NCBI GenBank assembly: GCA_013178095.1
Contig: JABLXK010000005.1
Location: forward strand, 62,001 to 126,000
DNA: 64,000 bases
Direction: 5' to 3'
Source of the DNA: Anaerolineae bacterium
GTDB lineage: Bacteria > Chloroflexota > Anaerolineae > Anaerolineales > Anaerolineaceae
Below are positions 63,016 through 64,000 of the stretch, piece after piece (positions within the stretch are counted from its first letter, which is position 1; each line of letters begins with the position of its first letter). The translations under genes were made by a program, and so were the position numbers. The notes beneath the pieces were generated by a model that saw only the letters and a program-made list of their open reading frames with translations, was not told the DNA's origin and ran no database searches.

Positions 63016-64000
63016 ATGGCAAAAATTATCGGAATTGACTTAGGAACAACCAACTCGGTCGTGGCAGTGATGTCAGGCGGCGAACCGACTGTGATCCCCA
63101 CGGCGGAAGGAGAACGACTGTGCCCATCCGTAGTCGCCATCAACAAGAATGGCGAACGGTTGGTCGGGCGCACCGCCCGCAACCAGGCGATCGTGAACGC
63201 GGAGAACACCATTTTCTCCATCAAGCGTTTCATGGGCCGCAAATACGATGACCCGGAAGTGCAGCGCACCATCAGCCGCGTCCCGTATAAAGTGGCGAAA
63301 GCCGCCAACGGCGACCTGCGCGTGATCATGGACGGCAAAGAATATTCACCGCCGGAAATTTCGGCAATGATTTTAGGCAAGCTGAAAAAAGACGCTGAGG
63401 CGTATCTGGGCGAAACCGTCACGCAAGCCGTTATCACCGTGCCGGCTTACTTCAACGACGCCCAGCGCAACGCCACCAAAGACGCCGGTAAGATTGCCGG
63501 CCTGGAAGTGCTGCGCATCATCAACGAACCCACAGCTTCCTCCCTGGCTTACGGCCTGGACAAAAAGAAAAACGAGACCATCGCGGTGTATGACCTGGGC
63601 GGCGGCACATTCGACGTTTCCATCCTGGAAGTCGGCGACGGCGTTTTCCAGGTGAAATCCACCAGCGGCGACACCTTCCTGGGCGGCGACGATTACGACC
63701 AGCGCATCATGGACTACCTGATCGATACCTTCAATCAGGAACAGGGCATGGACCTGCGCAAGGATCGCCAGGCGCTGCAGCGGTTGAAGGAAGCGGCTGA
63801 AAAGGCCAAGATCGAACTTTCCACGGTCATGGAAACCGAGATCAACCTGCCTTACCTGACCGCGGATGCCAGCGGCCCCAAGCACCTGGTCATTCGCTTG
63901 AGCCGCGCCAAGATGGAGCAGCTCACCAACGATCTGACCGAAAAGACCATCCAGCCGGTGCGTCAGGCATTGAAAGACGCCGGATTGAAGACCTCGGAAA
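63016..64000 (+). CDS. dnaK: Chaperone DnaK, N-terminal part (truncated by window edge)
   Basis: The Hsp70 chaperone; 328 codons are visible, covering most of the ATPase domain. '[22 protein letters not shown]' (phosphate 1), '[43 protein letters not shown]' and '[14 protein letters not shown]' (phosphate 2) are intact. GGAGG lies seven bases before the ATG and 12 bases separate it from grpE. The substrate-binding domain lies beyond the window. No dnaJ follows within the visible part; the only J-protein gene here is at 6.3 kb. Confidence 0.97.
   Translation, partial: MAKIIGIDLGTTNSVVAVMSGGEPTVIPTAEGERLCPSVVAINKNGERLVGRTARNQAIVNAENTIFSIKRFMGRKYDDPEVQRTISRVPYKVAKAANGDLRVIMDGKEYSPPEISAMILGKLKKDAEAYLGETVTQAVITVPAYFNDAQRNATKDAGKIAGLEVLRIINEPTASSLAYGLDKKKNETIAVYDLGGGTFDVSILEVGDGVFQVKSTSGDTFLGGDDYDQRIMDYLIDTFNQEQGMDLRKDRQALQRLKEAAEKAKIELSTVMETEINLPYLTADASGPKHLVIRLSRAKMEQLTNDLTEKTIQPVRQALKDAGLKTSE

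Overview
The window looks like a chromosomal segment of a member of the Chloroflexota, most likely class Anaerolineae. This is inferred from the gene mix and was not tested by phylogeny. The pointers are a bacterial V/A-type ATPase operon, the DUF3090 / SCO1664-like gene pair shared with Actinobacteria, DUF4032-like and tandem M16 peptidase genes, several lipoproteins with no outer-membrane machinery, and a T-box in front of pheST. The DNA is moderately GC-rich and densely coding. Both window ends cut a gene: dnaE on the left and dnaK on the right. I saw no rRNA, tRNA, insertion sequence, prophage or CRISPR array. Most of it is core genome.

Layout. 0-4.4 kb (minus strand): dnaE N-terminus, then murJ, a GNAT acetyltransferase and a SagB-type nitroreductase. 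4.5-7.9 kb: a small membrane protein, a dnaJ-htrA stress operon, a possible very small gene with its own leader hairpin, and a DNPH1-like nucleotide hydrolase divergent from uvrC. 8-15.2 kb (plus): uvrC, rplS, murI, DUF3090 / SCO1664-like pair, homoserine dehydrogenase, folK, folP. 15.2-23.6 kb (minus): complete V/A-ATPase operon H-I-K-E-C-F-A-B-D. 23.8-36.1 kb (plus): lpdA, a greatly enlarged secA, an S1-domain protein, a membrane protein, two complementary M16 peptidase subunits, acpS, a phosphoesterase and a ParB/DUF4032-like protein. 36.1-48 kb: frr-uppS-cdsA, a SIMPL lipoprotein, a PspC protein, an NSS transporter with a structured leader, cysE, two tandem CAP-LysM proteins, surE, rpsB-tsf, pyrH. 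48-52.8 kb: T-box, pheS, pheT, a methyltransferase. 53-58.4 kb: a 1824-residue secreted beta-helix protein. 58.8-61.2 kb: kamA and an aldo/keto reductase. 61.3-64 kb: a CIRCE-controlled hrcA-grpE-dnaK operon.

How it works together. Protein quality control appears three times: dnaJ-htrA, hrcA-grpE-dnaK, and the M16 pair. Envelope construction is served by murJ, murI, uppS, cdsA and secA. Translation is served by rplS, rpsB, tsf, frr, pheST and the S1 protein. Ion energetics are served by the V/A-ATPase, whose c-subunit carries residues compatible with sodium, and by a sodium-coupled NSS transporter.

The most interesting signals are: (1) a recurring arrangement in which a -10 hexamer ends 6-10 bases before an ATG with no Shine-Dalgarno sequence (dnaJ, uvrC, murJ, murI, one CAP gene), which predicts leaderless mRNAs; (2) a structured leader with a terminator-like hairpin in front of the NSS transporter that fits no riboswitch class I know; (3) a 1342-residue SecA; (4) the giant beta-helix protein with PPC-like islands and cysteine-bounded loops; (5) a short transcript-like unit at 7.35-7.54 kb.
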